Source of the DNA: Magicicada septendecula
Taxonomy: Eukaryota; Arthropoda; Insecta; Hemiptera; Cicadidae
Assembly: GCA_034769895.1 (NCBI GenBank)
Contig: CM068375.1
Span: 257,222,768 to 257,286,767 of the forward strand
DNA: 64,000 nucleotides
Reading direction: 5' to 3'
Shown piece by piece: positions 48,110 through 57,703 of this stretch; position 1 is the stretch's first letter; the number at the start of each line of letters is the position of its first letter. The notes under the pieces were generated by a model, which was given only the letters and a program-made list of their open reading frames with translations, had not been told where the DNA came from and made no database searches. The translations under genes and the position numbers were made by a program.

Positions 48110-49563
48110 TTTGGCACGTTTTTTGTAGATTGGTAATTTTTCGATTTATTGTTAGAGTCTTTATTACTTTGAGAGTCGCCGTCTTTTGCAGTTGTATCAG
48201 CTTTGGCTAATTCGACCGTTTGAATCGCTCTAATCGGGGCCCCGTCGTTGCCCTTACCCTGCACCTTTGGTCTACCAATATTTTGTTTACCCTTGTACTC
48301 AAAGGTTTTATTTGGATGTTTTGACGGTGTTTGGGGTGGAGTAGAACTGGTACTCGGTCTTTGATCAGTTTGCTGATGGTACTGTACCCGCGTATTCTGC
48401 CCTTCGTTATTTCGGCGAAAATCGGGATTATAACGCCACCCGCCCAAATCAAAAACCGTCTCACTTTGGGACACTAGAATGAGGAGTTCATCTACCGTGC
48501 GAATACCCTGTGTAAACACAGCTACTCTAATGTTATGATTAAAGTGATAGGCAAGTTTCGTGACTATGTCAATCTCCGAAAATGCTGGGGTTAAATGCTT
48601 GGCGCGTTCGACCTGCTGGATTATATAATTTTCCGCGGTAATACCCAGTTTCCTATCAAATCTGCCATACTCAAGCTCATTGCGTAGAAGTCTTTGGGTA
48701 TGCGAGTTCCAGTACCGGCTTTCAAATTTTTGTTTGAACTCCGCGTATGTGGACACTCTATCGCGTACAATGTTATACCACTTACGCGCAGAATCACGCA
48801 TCGCGTTAACTACCCACTGTATTTTGTCTTGATCTTCTAGTCGGGAACCTACTCTAGCCATTTCACTCTCACACGCTAATAAAAATTCAATAGGGTTTTC
48901 GTTATTTTCCCCCGTAAAATACACGCGATTTTTCTCGTCGACAGGACCTTGTACCAAAATATTAGGAGCAAATCTCCTCCGTACCTCCTGTCGTACTTTC
49001 AAAATCTCGTCGTTTAACGTTTGTAAGACACTCTCTTTATTAGAGTCTATGTTAGATCGCGTCTCTACGATTGAAGCGTCTAATCTATCTACTCGCCGTT
49101 GCGTTTCGGTCACGTCGGCGTGAATCTTTACCTCTAGGGATTCGACCTTTCTTGAGACGTCTTGCGTTTGCTTTTCGCAGCGGCTTATATGGTCCTTGAA
49201 CCGGCCCTCCATACGTGTTACTTGTTCAATAAACGATTTTTGCATAGTGGTCTCAAAAACCTTAAACCGTTCATTGATTTTGGTATCAACCGTATTTACT
49301 TTTCCACCGATTTCAGCGACTTTCACAGTTAACTCGTTTATGCTTTCGTCTATTTTCGCGGTTGTTTGTTTATTACATTGTTTAATTTCCGTATTTATGT
49401 CGGCGTTGCTAATTTCTAATGCTTCGGTTAGACTAACTTTTTGTGCTTCGATTTTAGACGTTAATTCTGCGATACTGAGCTCAGCTTTGGCTGCGCTCTG
49501 TTCAAACTTCGCGTCTATTTTAGCTGTTAATTCGGCATTTGTTTTCTCAAATTTCGCGTTCAT
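48082..49563 (-). CDS. gag: Gag of array copy 3 (493 aa)
   Basis: Intact and apparently identical in protein sequence to copies 1 and 2. The first ATG of the upstream ORF is lost here (ATT), leaving a shorter 14-codon version (49560-49604). Confidence 0.85.
   Translation of the reverse strand: MNAKFEKTNAELTAKIDAKFEQSAAKAELSIAELTSKIEAQKVSLTEALEISNADINTEIKQCNKQTTAKIDESINELTVKVAEIGGKVNTVDTKINERFKVFETTMQKSFIEQVTRMEGRFKDHISRCEKQTQDVSRKVESLEVKIHADVTETQRRVDRLDASIVETRSNIDSNKESVLQTLNDEILKVRQEVRRRFAPNILVQGPVDEKNRVYFTGENNENPIEFLLACESEMARVGSRLEDQDKIQWVVNAMRDSARKWYNIVRDRVSTYAEFKQKFESRYWNSHTQRLLRNELEYGRFDRKLGITAENYIIQQVERAKHLTPAFSEIDIVTKLAYHFNHNIRVAVFTQGIRTVDELLILVSQSETVFDLGGWRYNPDFRRNNEGQNTRVQYHQQTDQRPSTSSTPPQTPSKHPNKTFEYKGKQNIGRPKVQGKGNDGAPIRAIQTVELAKADTTAKDGDSQSNKDSNNKSKNYQSTKNVPKCASSKDAL
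48118..48124 (-). promoter_or_regulatory. -1 frameshift heptamer, copy 3
   Basis: A AAA AAC followed by the conserved hairpin. Confidence 0.75.
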
Positions 49564-49921
49564 ATTTCGTTCATTTGTTGTATTTGTTTAAGTATTTTAT
49601 CCATATCAATTTTAAATACACAACAATTTCAAATATAAACAATTTCAAATACACAAAACAATTTCAAATACACACAATAATTTCACTGCTGTACGAACAC
49701 CAGTCACAAAACTCTTTGGGGATTGTTCAGTTGGACGCCAGCTGTTTTACGAATTAAAACAGCAAAGTTTGTTTTAACGTGAAAATTAACTTCAAATTGG
49801 TTTTAATTAATTTAATTTAATTTGATCTTGCCCCACGTTCCGGGCAAGCCATTTATAACTCTTGCTCGGAACGTGAATTTAATTTGATGTACGTTTGCCG
49901 GGCCCCACGTTGGCCGACATT
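49564..49921 (-). other. Leader with duplicated primer-binding-type module, copy 3
   Basis: Both modules are present. It has AACGTGAAAATT as in copy 4, where copies 1 and 2 have AACGTAAAAATT. Confidence 0.6.
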
Positions 49922-51928
49922 TATAACTCTACTTATATGCGTTATTGTCGTGTCGTGTTGTGTATGAGTACCTACCTGCTGTCCGATCTTGCGGATTCTT
50001 CCGGCTAGGGCGTGTGGATTTTGGATTTGAAGTTCGCAAGCTAGTAATCTCAAATTTATTGCAACAACACACAAAATAGGTTACTTTAAAGGGGGAGAGT
50101 TTTGTGAGACTGGTAGGCTTTATCGTACAACAATAAAACACTGTTATATGGGGTAATAAAACGTTGTTTATTACTCCAACAACACACAAGAAATAAATGG
50201 TTATTGTACTATCAATTTCTTACAATCTAAACAATGAATCAATGTTTTTCGATTGGTTAATAATTGAAAAGAAACTAAACTCGTTCTTTGGCGAGTTGAT
50301 TGCAATTTAAATTTTAATTAATTAATTGATTTGATTTAATTAAATTCCTTTAGTTAAATTGAATTTAAATGTTCATGAACCAAAATATAAAACTCTGAAG
50401 TTAATTAGAATAATTTTCCAAAATAAATTAGACGTGACAGTCTAGTTCACGTTATTTCATTTCTAGTGATTCGACTTCTGTTATACTGCAGTATGAACTA
50501 AGATTAGATTGTTAGTTAAGATTTGTATAGCGCTTTTATACTACTTCTATTTCTTAACTATAGCATACTAATGACTTAAACTGCAATACAGATTATCACA
50601 ATGAATTTATTCTTAATTACTAGAGTCTTTGATTTTTGTATGGCACCTGAATTATTTGAATTTACAATGTTTTTAAATGAAAAATAGAAAATTTAATGTT
50701 GAAAAATAAATAAGTGGATTTTGCTTTCCTGTTATTGAAGAGGATGTCGTTCCGATTTTCCCTCGTCGATTCGAGTCCTTCGCTAGAGAAAGTAATCTGC
50801 TTAGAGCTGCTGGATTCGGTCGTGGAGTTAAAAAATTCGGCAACACTCTGCTTCCTTGCTGTTTGTGAATATTTTAACGTCTGCGGCTGTCTGCTGGAAC
50901 TGGTTCCTGTCCCTCGTCGATTCGCACGTCGCACGTCAGCGTGTGTGTGTGTGTGTGCTTCATTCGAGTGGTAGCTCTGCTCGTCAGCTGTTCACCAATG
51001 ATTTAGACGGCCTCTCTGCTGTATTCTTGAAGTATGGTGGATCTCTTGCGTGCTTATGACTAGCTGGTAGTACACAATAAGCTTGGTTGATGTACTGAAG
51101 AGTATCTCGCCTTTGCGCCACAATTACGAGCTATACAGTTGATCTGTGTTTATTGTGTTCGTAATTGCGTGTGTGTTGACCACGTAGAGTCTTCTTGTTG
51201 ATCTTCACCACTATGGTTACTAGACGATCGAAGAATTACGTCTTAACTTCGTGAGTACTGGCAGAAGAGTGATGTTTCAGCCTGAAAACACCGCGCTGGT
51301 CGGGGCTCGCGTCAAGTGATTTGATTGGCTGGCACACTCTCCCTACTACATAAAATTTGAATTCCCTTGGTCCGTGAGAATGAAGTTAGGTTCCCACAGA
51401 CGGAGAATTGTTATTATTTTTTATATTACTATCAGCGGAACCAAATTGTCGGTCCGGATTTCCTGTGCTTTTTTAATTTTGCAATAACTTGGTGCAAACC
51501 AAGTTGTGTGAAATCTAAAATATACAATCTGTCAGAAATTATTATCTTCATAACATACTAAAATCTCATTAATGTAACTCTATTTTTACAGAAGTTATTC
51601 AATTATATTTAATTAACTCTTTCATTTGTTAATTATATTGCGTAAAATTTGCACACGTCATTATTAATATTTCGGTAAACATTTTGGCTATCTTGGATTT
51701 CGCCTTAATTCCTTAGTTTCCGAGATATCAATAATTAACAGATTGGGTGTGGCCGCTCCCTTGTACAGCGAACTGATTACATAATGACCACGTGTGCGTC
51801 GCTTTACTAAGCATTATTTTCAACGCTCTACATTCAAATGGAGTTTTGACTGTTATACTTTATTTAAATATGCTTTCAGTATGCGGGCAACATATAACCC
51901 CAAATAGTTAATATTTGGTGCTGTTATA
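49922..51928 (-). repeat. LTR D, 2007 bp
   Basis: In its right half it has ATGCTTTCAG and AATATACAATC, shared only with LTR E. On its right it is followed not by the element's own tract but by PLE sequence. Private changes are AAACTCGTTC (50279) and a T in TTTTTTATATT (51421). Confidence 0.85.
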
Positions 51929-52315
51929 ATATATATAGTCACTTTTTGCTACAGACCGTTTCTTGATGTATATAGTACATTTAATATTTATATTAAATTT
52001 ACCTCAAGATGTTATTTTTCCTTATTTGGAACATGTTTCGGGTACCATCTTGTACCCATCCTCAGCCTTCCGGTTTTTTTGTCTGGTGAAGTACATATGT
52101 GTTGTTGGTTGACTATTATTATTGTGGCTTCCTGTTGGCTTCTGGTATTTCAAATTGGTTTTATTGTGTGTGATTGTGGTGTATGTGTTAATTTTTTGTG
52201 TATTTTCAATGTTGAGTGCTTTGAATATTGTGTCATGTTTTGTATTGATTTGTATTTGTTCAGGTATTAGTTTGTTTCCTGTTTGTATATTAGTAAATTT
52301 TCCCAAATGTACATT
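51929..52315 (-). mobile_element. 387-bp PLE piece trapped inside the array
   Basis: It matches 59718-60104, the right flank of the whole array, almost base for base. Here it joins LTR D to the internal region of copy 4, replacing the 383 bp found there in copies 1-3 (28593-28975 in copy 1). The junction is GTACATT|AGTTACCGCG with at most one shared base, so illegitimate joining is likely. Confidence 0.9.
52035..52065 (-). ncRNA. Hammerhead-like core in the trapped PLE piece
   Basis: CTGAGGA, stem II GGGTAC...GTACCC, GAAAC on the minus strand. Confidence 0.4.
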
Positions 52316-52564
52316 AGTTACCGCGTGTCTTAACTATTTCCTGGCGGTGCGTTTGTTTCGTTCTACACGCTCGTTATTCACCACGTTATAAATGCATTAT
52401 TATTAATACACCAGCTATCTACAATTATTATTAATAATATTATAAAACACAAGTTATTTATTTTACTTTTACTTATTATAATACAATTATTATTAATTCT
52501 AAATATTATTTATTTTTTTTCTAAAGTCTTATTATTTCGTCGCGACGCGCTTTGGAATGCCATG
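52316..52564 (-). other. Shortened 3' region, copy 4
   Basis: Only the pol-proximal 249 bp remain. The polypurine-type tract next to the LTR is missing, so this unit lacks its own plus-strand primer site beside LTR D. Confidence 0.6.
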
Positions 52565-55500
52565 CTACTCAAAGTATTTTCTCAAAGAGCTCGCATGGTA
52601 TTTACCGATCGTTTTCGTTCGGTCGAGCGTCGTAACGATAAACGTGTGAGGCGCGAGTTGTTGAGCCAAAAGATACGGACCATTATATAAACGAAAAAAC
52701 TTTGCGGCTACATTTATGTCTCTTCGGCCTACAGGATTCGCCTTGAGCAGTACTTTCTCACCTACTACAAAGTTAGTTAGTTTATGAGTAGTATTGAATT
52801 TGTCCGCCCTTTTCCGCCATTTTTCAACTATTCTTTCCCTCACAAGTTGATTTTTACACTGCACCGGCAGAGGTAGATTATAAGTCTTTGGCCTACTTAA
52901 ATAATTATTCCAAAACCTCGCTGGCCTTATTCCAGAGTCTAACTCTGCTGGTGTGTATTCCGTGGTATCGTGATAATTCTCGTTTATTGCCTTTTCGAAG
53001 AATGGTAGGAACTCGGGCCATTTACTTTGTTCCTTATAGCAATAGATACGGAACATTTTACCGATTTCCCGATTCACCCTTTCGGCAAGGTTGCCCTGTG
53101 GTCGTCGTATCGAGGTTAGGATTGCTTTGATACCGTTACGTTCCAGGGTAGCTGCCCAGTGTTTGTTTTGGAATTGCTTTCCCTGGTCACTAAGTACGTT
53201 CCTTATTGGTCCATGCTGTGGGATATACTTGTTAAGTATAATATTTAAAACGGACTTTGTGGTGGGCCTAGGGATCGCATAAAGGCTAACTTTTTTAGTG
53301 AACACATCGACGCAAACTACCATGTGTTTTAGATTTCTGGTAGCCTTGGGTAATGGTCCCAGAAAGTCGATGGCGATCATCTGTCCCTTACCTTCCGTTA
53401 TCACATTGGCCATGGGAACGTAAGTGTGCAAGTTTGGTACTTTCGGAGTTTGACATGGATGACATGTTTTTAACAATTTCTTTACCCTACGATACATGTT
53501 GGTAATTGTAAAATCCTCCTGCAATATTTTTACACATTTTACAGGAGATGCGTGCGCCATTTTTATATGTAATGATTGTGTTACACACGCAAGCATCGCT
53601 GGAGACAATACCACTTTCCATTCGCCCTGTAACAATTTATACAATATATTGTCTTGTATAAGATAATGCGGATTCGGGTGAGCTGCTAACATTAGCTTTT
53701 TAGCAAGGAGTGCGAGGTTATCGTCCTGCTCGCGTCCTAAGTTCTGTAGCATATTGGTAGCTTCGGGCGCGACAGTGTATTGTATATTCAATACCTTTAA
53801 CTCGTCGTCCGCTGCTTCATATACCTCCTCCTCTTCTACGGGCGGATATCTACTTAGAGTGTCTGCGGTGGTATTCTCTGATCCTTTGCAGTATTTAATA
53901 GTAAATGAGTACTCCTGAATAGCTAACACCCATCGTGTTAGTCGGGAATTTGCTAATCGACATTTTAATGTAAACGATAACGCCTGATTATCTGTGTGGA
54001 TCTCGAAATGGGTACCATATAGGTAGTGTTTGAATTTTCTGAGTGAGTTTATTATGGCGAGTATTTCTTTCTCAGAAGTACAATAGTGCAACTCAGCGCC
54101 TTTGAGCGTTCTATTGGCGTATGCTACAACATGAAGACTACCTTGTTCGTCTTCTTGGTGCAACACGGCGCCGATAGCGTACTCGCTAGCGTCAGTGTAC
54201 ATTACGTACTTCCTACCCTGCTGTGGATGGAACAATTGTAAATTAGATTGGAACAGGCCCTTAACCCTCTCAAACGCATCGTTCTGTTCAGAACCCCATT
54301 TCCACTTTATATTTTTGCGTACCAGCTGTAGCAAGGGGACTGTATATTCGGCGTATTTGCTGGTGAATTTCCTGTAGTATCCCGTGAGTCCAAAAAATGC
54401 TCGTAGTGCTTTGAGGTTCTTGGGCACCGGGAACTCCACAATACTCCTGAGCTTTTCTGGGTCCATACTGATACCTGTAGCTGAGATTATATGTCCCAGG
54501 AACTTCATTTGAGACTTTACAAACTCACACTTATGTAGTTTGAGCTTGATGTTGGCTAACCTCAGCTTCTGGAAGACGCTCCTCAGATGCTCGAAGTGTT
54601 CTTCCAACGTGCGGGATATGACGAGGATGTCATCAACAAATATTACAGTGTATGGGTCTACCTCAGGTCCTAGAGCTCTCTCGAGGCATCTTACAATCGC
54701 AGCGAGACTCGTGCTAAGGCCAAAAGGTACCACCTTGTGCTGATAGCATTTGTTATTGAATATAAATGCTGTATACTTTCGATCTTGCTCACACAACGGG
54801 ACCTGCCAGAAGCTTGCTGTTAGATCTAACTTCGTGAGGTACCTCGCTCCTTCACATTTAATGAAGAGGTCCTCCGCTGTCGGTGTGCAGTCAAACTCTT
54901 TCTCTACCAGACTGTTTAAGTTCCTCATATCCAGGCAGAGTCGGATTTCTCCAGTCTTCTTGCGGACGACCAGCAGTGGGTTAAGGAAGCTGCTATTGGA
55001 TCTCTCTATAATATCTTCCTCCAACATCCGCTGTATCTCCTGCTGGACCTCGGCCTGATATTTTATAGGGACCTGGTAGATTCTCCTTATGAACTTCTCC
55101 GGCTCTGTGAGGTGGATTCTGTGTTCATACACTGACGAGATTGAGTGCTCTTCACTGAAGATATCGCTGAATTCTTCTTGCAGCGACGACAATCTCCATT
55201 CAGTTCGGGAATCTAAGGTTGTCTTCCCCTCTTCACAGTCTTTATATTGAATCACTTGTTTTGGTGGCCGTGTGATTTTCATTGGGTCACCATGGTTTTG
55301 TGTATGTGTGTGTGTGTTCAATTTAAAGGTGTAATTAACACTGTAAATGGTACATTTTAATAAGTGTTCACTGGTGTTAATTTCCGCACGTATTTGTTCT
55401 AATACATCTACCCCCAATAACATATCACATACTAAATTGTTTATACCCACTACACATACTTCAAATTGCACTTGGTCTAGCATGATAGTTAGATAGTATT

Positions 55501-55891
55501 GAGTGTCAATTTTTTCTTTTGTATAGGTGGCGGTTCGTATATAAAATTGATTTATTGGGAGTGATGGGGCCGTACGAAAATATTTTTTATGGGCACGCAG
55601 GAACCTTTCACTGACGCCGGAAACAACGCTACCGGTGTCCAACAAAATTTGTGTGGGAACGCCGTTGACAAAGGCGTGTAACACCGGACACGCCGCGCTC
55701 ACTGGCCTTTGTTGCGTGGGACCGGATTCTAGCAACGGATCCCTGACGTCCGGTGGGAACACATTATTAACGGGCACACAAGTTACATAATTAAAAGTAC
55801 ACATTTCACACAATATATAATCCTTATAATTAACACGCTTACTTTTACAAAATTTTGCTGAATTTATAGCGCGTCCTTGCTGGATGCGCAT
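52565..55891 (-). CDS. pol: Intact Pol polyprotein of array copy 4 (1108 aa)
   Basis: The only uninterrupted pol in the window. Domains: aspartic protease with DTG at 85-87; RT about 270-480 with RLCLDMRNLN (317-326), LDLTASFWQ (355-363), VPFGLS (388-393) and FVDD (418-421); RNase H about 560-680 with YTDAS (565-569) and HTDNQAL; integrase with H-H-C-C finger (H775, H780, C810, C813) and core residues D842, D902 and E937. D902 and E937 are separated by 34 residues, one fewer than the usual 35. Entry is by -1 frameshift from gag at 55900-55906, so the ATG at 55891 need not be used. Private changes include Phe in RAFFGLTGYYR, where the other copies have Leu, and Tyr in ATYTKEK. An open frame does not prove activity. 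Confidence 0.92.
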   Translation of the reverse strand: MRIQQGRAINSAKFCKSKRVNYKDYILCEMCTFNYVTCVPVNNVFPPDVRDPLLESGPTQQRPVSAACPVLHAFVNGVPTQILLDTGSVVSGVSERFLRAHKKYFRTAPSLPINQFYIRTATYTKEKIDTQYYLTIMLDQVQFEVCVVGINNLVCDMLLGVDVLEQIRAEINTSEHLLKCTIYSVNYTFKLNTHTHTQNHGDPMKITRPPKQVIQYKDCEEGKTTLDSRTEWRLSSLQEEFSDIFSEEHSISSVYEHRIHLTEPEKFIRRIYQVPIKYQAEVQQEIQRMLEEDIIERSNSSFLNPLLVVRKKTGEIRLCLDMRNLNSLVEKEFDCTPTAEDLFIKCEGARYLTKLDLTASFWQVPLCEQDRKYTAFIFNNKCYQHKVVPFGLSTSLAAIVRCLERALGPEVDPYTVIFVDDILVISRTLEEHFEHLRSVFQKLRLANIKLKLHKCEFVKSQMKFLGHIISATGISMDPEKLRSIVEFPVPKNLKALRAFFGLTGYYRKFTSKYAEYTVPLLQLVRKNIKWKWGSEQNDAFERVKGLFQSNLQLFHPQQGRKYVMYTDASEYAIGAVLHQEDEQGSLHVVAYANRTLKGAELHYCTSEKEILAIINSLRKFKHYLYGTHFEIHTDNQALSFTLKCRLANSRLTRWVLAIQEYSFTIKYCKGSENTTADTLSRYPPVEEEEVYEAADDELKVLNIQYTVAPEATNMLQNLGREQDDNLALLAKKLMLAAHPNPHYLIQDNILYKLLQGEWKVVLSPAMLACVTQSLHIKMAHASPVKCVKILQEDFTITNMYRRVKKLLKTCHPCQTPKVPNLHTYVPMANVITEGKGQMIAIDFLGPLPKATRNLKHMVVCVDVFTKKVSLYAIPRPTTKSVLNIILNKYIPQHGPIRNVLSDQGKQFQNKHWAATLERNGIKAILTSIRRPQGNLAERVNREIGKMFRIYCYKEQSKWPEFLPFFEKAINENYHDTTEYTPAELDSGIRPARFWNNYLSRPKTYNLPLPVQCKNQLVRERIVEKWRKRADKFNTTHKLTNFVVGEKVLLKANPVGRRDINVAAKFFRLYNGPYLLAQQLAPHTFIVTTLDRTKTIGKYHASSLRKYFE

Positions 55892-57345
55892 TTTGGCACG
55901 TTTTTTGTAGATTGGTAATTTTTCGATTTATTGTTAGAGTCTTTATTACTTTGAGAGTCGCCGTCTTTTGCAGTTGTATCAGCTTTGGCTAATTCGACCG
56001 TTTGAATCGCTCTAATCGGGGCCCCGTCGTTGCCCTTACCCTGCACCTTTGGTCTACCAATATTTTGTTTACCCTTGTACTCAAAGGTTTTATTTGGATG
56101 TTTTGACGGTGTTTGGGGTGGAGTAGAACTGGTACTCGGTCTTTGATCAGTTTGCTGATGGTACTGTACCCGCGTATTCTGCCCTTCGTTATTTCGGCGA
56201 AAATCGGGATTATAACGCCACCCGCCCAAATCAAAAACCGTCTCACTTTGGGACACTAGAATGAGGAGTTCATCTACCGTGCGAATACCCTGTGTAAACA
56301 CAGCTACTCTAATGTTATGATTAAAGTGATAGGCAAGTTTCGTGACTATGTCAATCTCCGAAAATGCTGGGGTTAAATGCTTGGCGCGTTCGACCTGCTG
56401 GATTATATAATTTTCCGCGGTAATACCCAGTTTCCTATCAAATCTGCCATACTCAAGCTCATTGCGTAGAAGTCTTTGGGTATGCGAGTTCCAGTACCGG
56501 CTTTCAAATTTTTGTTTGAACTCCGCGTATGTGGACACTCTATCGCGTACAATGTTATACCACTTACGCGCAGAATCACGCATCGCGTTAACTACCCACT
56601 GTATTTTGTCTTGATCTTCTAGTCGGGAACCTACTCTAGCCATTTCACTCTCACACGCTAATAAAAATTCAATAGGGTTTTCGTTATTTTCCCCCGTAAA
56701 ATACACGCGATTTTTCTCGTCGACAGGACCTTGTACCAAAATATTAGGAGCAAATCTCCTCCGTACCTCCTGTCGTACTTTCAAAATCTCGTCGTTTAAC
56801 GTTTGTAAGACACTCTCTTTATTAGAGTCTATGTTAGATCGCGTCTCTACGATTGAAGCGTCTAATCTATATACTCGCCGTTGCGTTTCGGTCACGTCGG
56901 CGTGAATCTTTACCTCTAGGGATTCGACCTTTCTTGAGACGTCTTGCGTTTGCTTTTCGCAGCGGCTTATATGGTCCTTGAACCGGCCCTCCATACGTGT
57001 TACTTGTTCAATAAACGATTTTTGCATAGTGGTCTCAAAAACCTTAAACCGTTCATTGATTTTGGTATCAACCGTATTTACTTTTCCACCGATTTCAGCG
57101 ACTTTCACAGTTAACTCGTTTATGCTTTCGTCTATTTTCGCGGTTGTTTGTTTATTACATTGTTTAATTTCCGTATTTATGTCGGCGTTGCTAATTTCTA
57201 ATGCTTCGGTTAGACTAACTTTTTGTGCTTCGATTTTAGACGTTAATTCTGCGATACTGAGCTCAGCTTTGGCTGCGCTCTGTTCAAACTTCGCGTCTAT
57301 TTTAGCTGTTAATTCGGCATTTGTTTTCTCAAATTTCGCGTTCAT
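55864..57345 (-). CDS. gag: Gag of array copy 4 (493 aa)
   Basis: The structural protein of the particle that would package and reverse-transcribe element RNA. Residues 1-200 form a long coiled coil; the capsid core is at about 225-330 (NPIEFLLACE, RKWYNIVRDRV, FKQKFESRYW). The C-terminal about 110 residues are Gln/Asn/Ser/Lys-rich and lack a CCHC knuckle, so RNA binding would rely on basic residues. One private change from the other copies (Tyr for Asp in RRVYRLD). Start at the first in-frame ATG after a stop, with the 16-codon upstream ORF overlapping it. It ends CASSKDAL, 28 nucleotides into pol. Confidence 0.88.
   Translation of the reverse strand: MNAKFEKTNAELTAKIDAKFEQSAAKAELSIAELTSKIEAQKVSLTEALEISNADINTEIKQCNKQTTAKIDESINELTVKVAEIGGKVNTVDTKINERFKVFETTMQKSFIEQVTRMEGRFKDHISRCEKQTQDVSRKVESLEVKIHADVTETQRRVYRLDASIVETRSNIDSNKESVLQTLNDEILKVRQEVRRRFAPNILVQGPVDEKNRVYFTGENNENPIEFLLACESEMARVGSRLEDQDKIQWVVNAMRDSARKWYNIVRDRVSTYAEFKQKFESRYWNSHTQRLLRNELEYGRFDRKLGITAENYIIQQVERAKHLTPAFSEIDIVTKLAYHFNHNIRVAVFTQGIRTVDELLILVSQSETVFDLGGWRYNPDFRRNNEGQNTRVQYHQQTDQRPSTSSTPPQTPSKHPNKTFEYKGKQNIGRPKVQGKGNDGAPIRAIQTVELAKADTTAKDGDSQSNKDSNNKSKNYQSTKNVPKCASSKDAL
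55869..55906 (-). promoter_or_regulatory. -1 ribosomal frameshift signal, copy 4 (heptamer plus hairpin)
   Basis: On the minus strand the gag frame reads ACA AAA AAC GTG, giving the heptamer A AAA AAC at 55906-55900. Ten bases later a hairpin follows: GCGC, an A/C mismatch, TCC paired with GGA, loop AGCAA, closing GCGC (55889-55869). The gag stop lies 33 bases beyond the heptamer. After slippage the frame reads into pol (RAKMRIQQG) without a stop. Confidence 0.8.
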
Positions 57346-57392
57346 ATTTCGTTCATTTGTTGTATTTGTTTAAGTATTTTATCCATATCCAT
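57342..57392 (-). CDS. Upstream ORF of 16 codons before gag, copy 4
   Basis: MDMDKILKQIQQMNEI then TGA, which overlaps the gag ATG as ATGA. This geometry would allow reinitiation. The peptide looks like a natural start for the coiled coil that follows, so an old frameshift inherited by all copies is the other reading. Confidence 0.4.
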   Translation of the reverse strand: MDMDKILKQIQQMNEI

Positions 57393-57703
57393 TTTAAATA
57401 CACAACAATTTCAAATATAAACAATTTCAAATACACAAAACAATTTCAAATACACACAATAATTTCACTGCTGTACGAACACCAGTCACAAAACTCTTTG
57501 GGGATTGTTCAGTTGGACGCCAGCTGTTTTACGAATTAAAACAGCAAAGTTTGTTTTAACGTGAAAATTAACTTCAAATTGGTTTTAATTAATTTAATTT
57601 AATTTGATCTTGCCCCACGTTCCGGGCAAGCCATTTATAACTCTTGCTCGGAACGTGAATTTAATTTGATGTACGTTTGCCGGGCCCCACGTTGGCCGAC
57701 ATT
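57346..57703 (-). other. Leader with duplicated primer-binding-type module, copy 4
   Basis: Two modules near 57612-57645 and 57683-57710 both read GTTATAAATG, then 8-12 bases, then AACGTGGGGC. The distal one begins with TGG (TGGCTTGCCC), as a tRNA 3' CCA primer requires. The proximal one (TGTCGGCC) adjoins the LTR end. Short ATTTCAAATA-type repeats follow towards gag. Confidence 0.6.
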
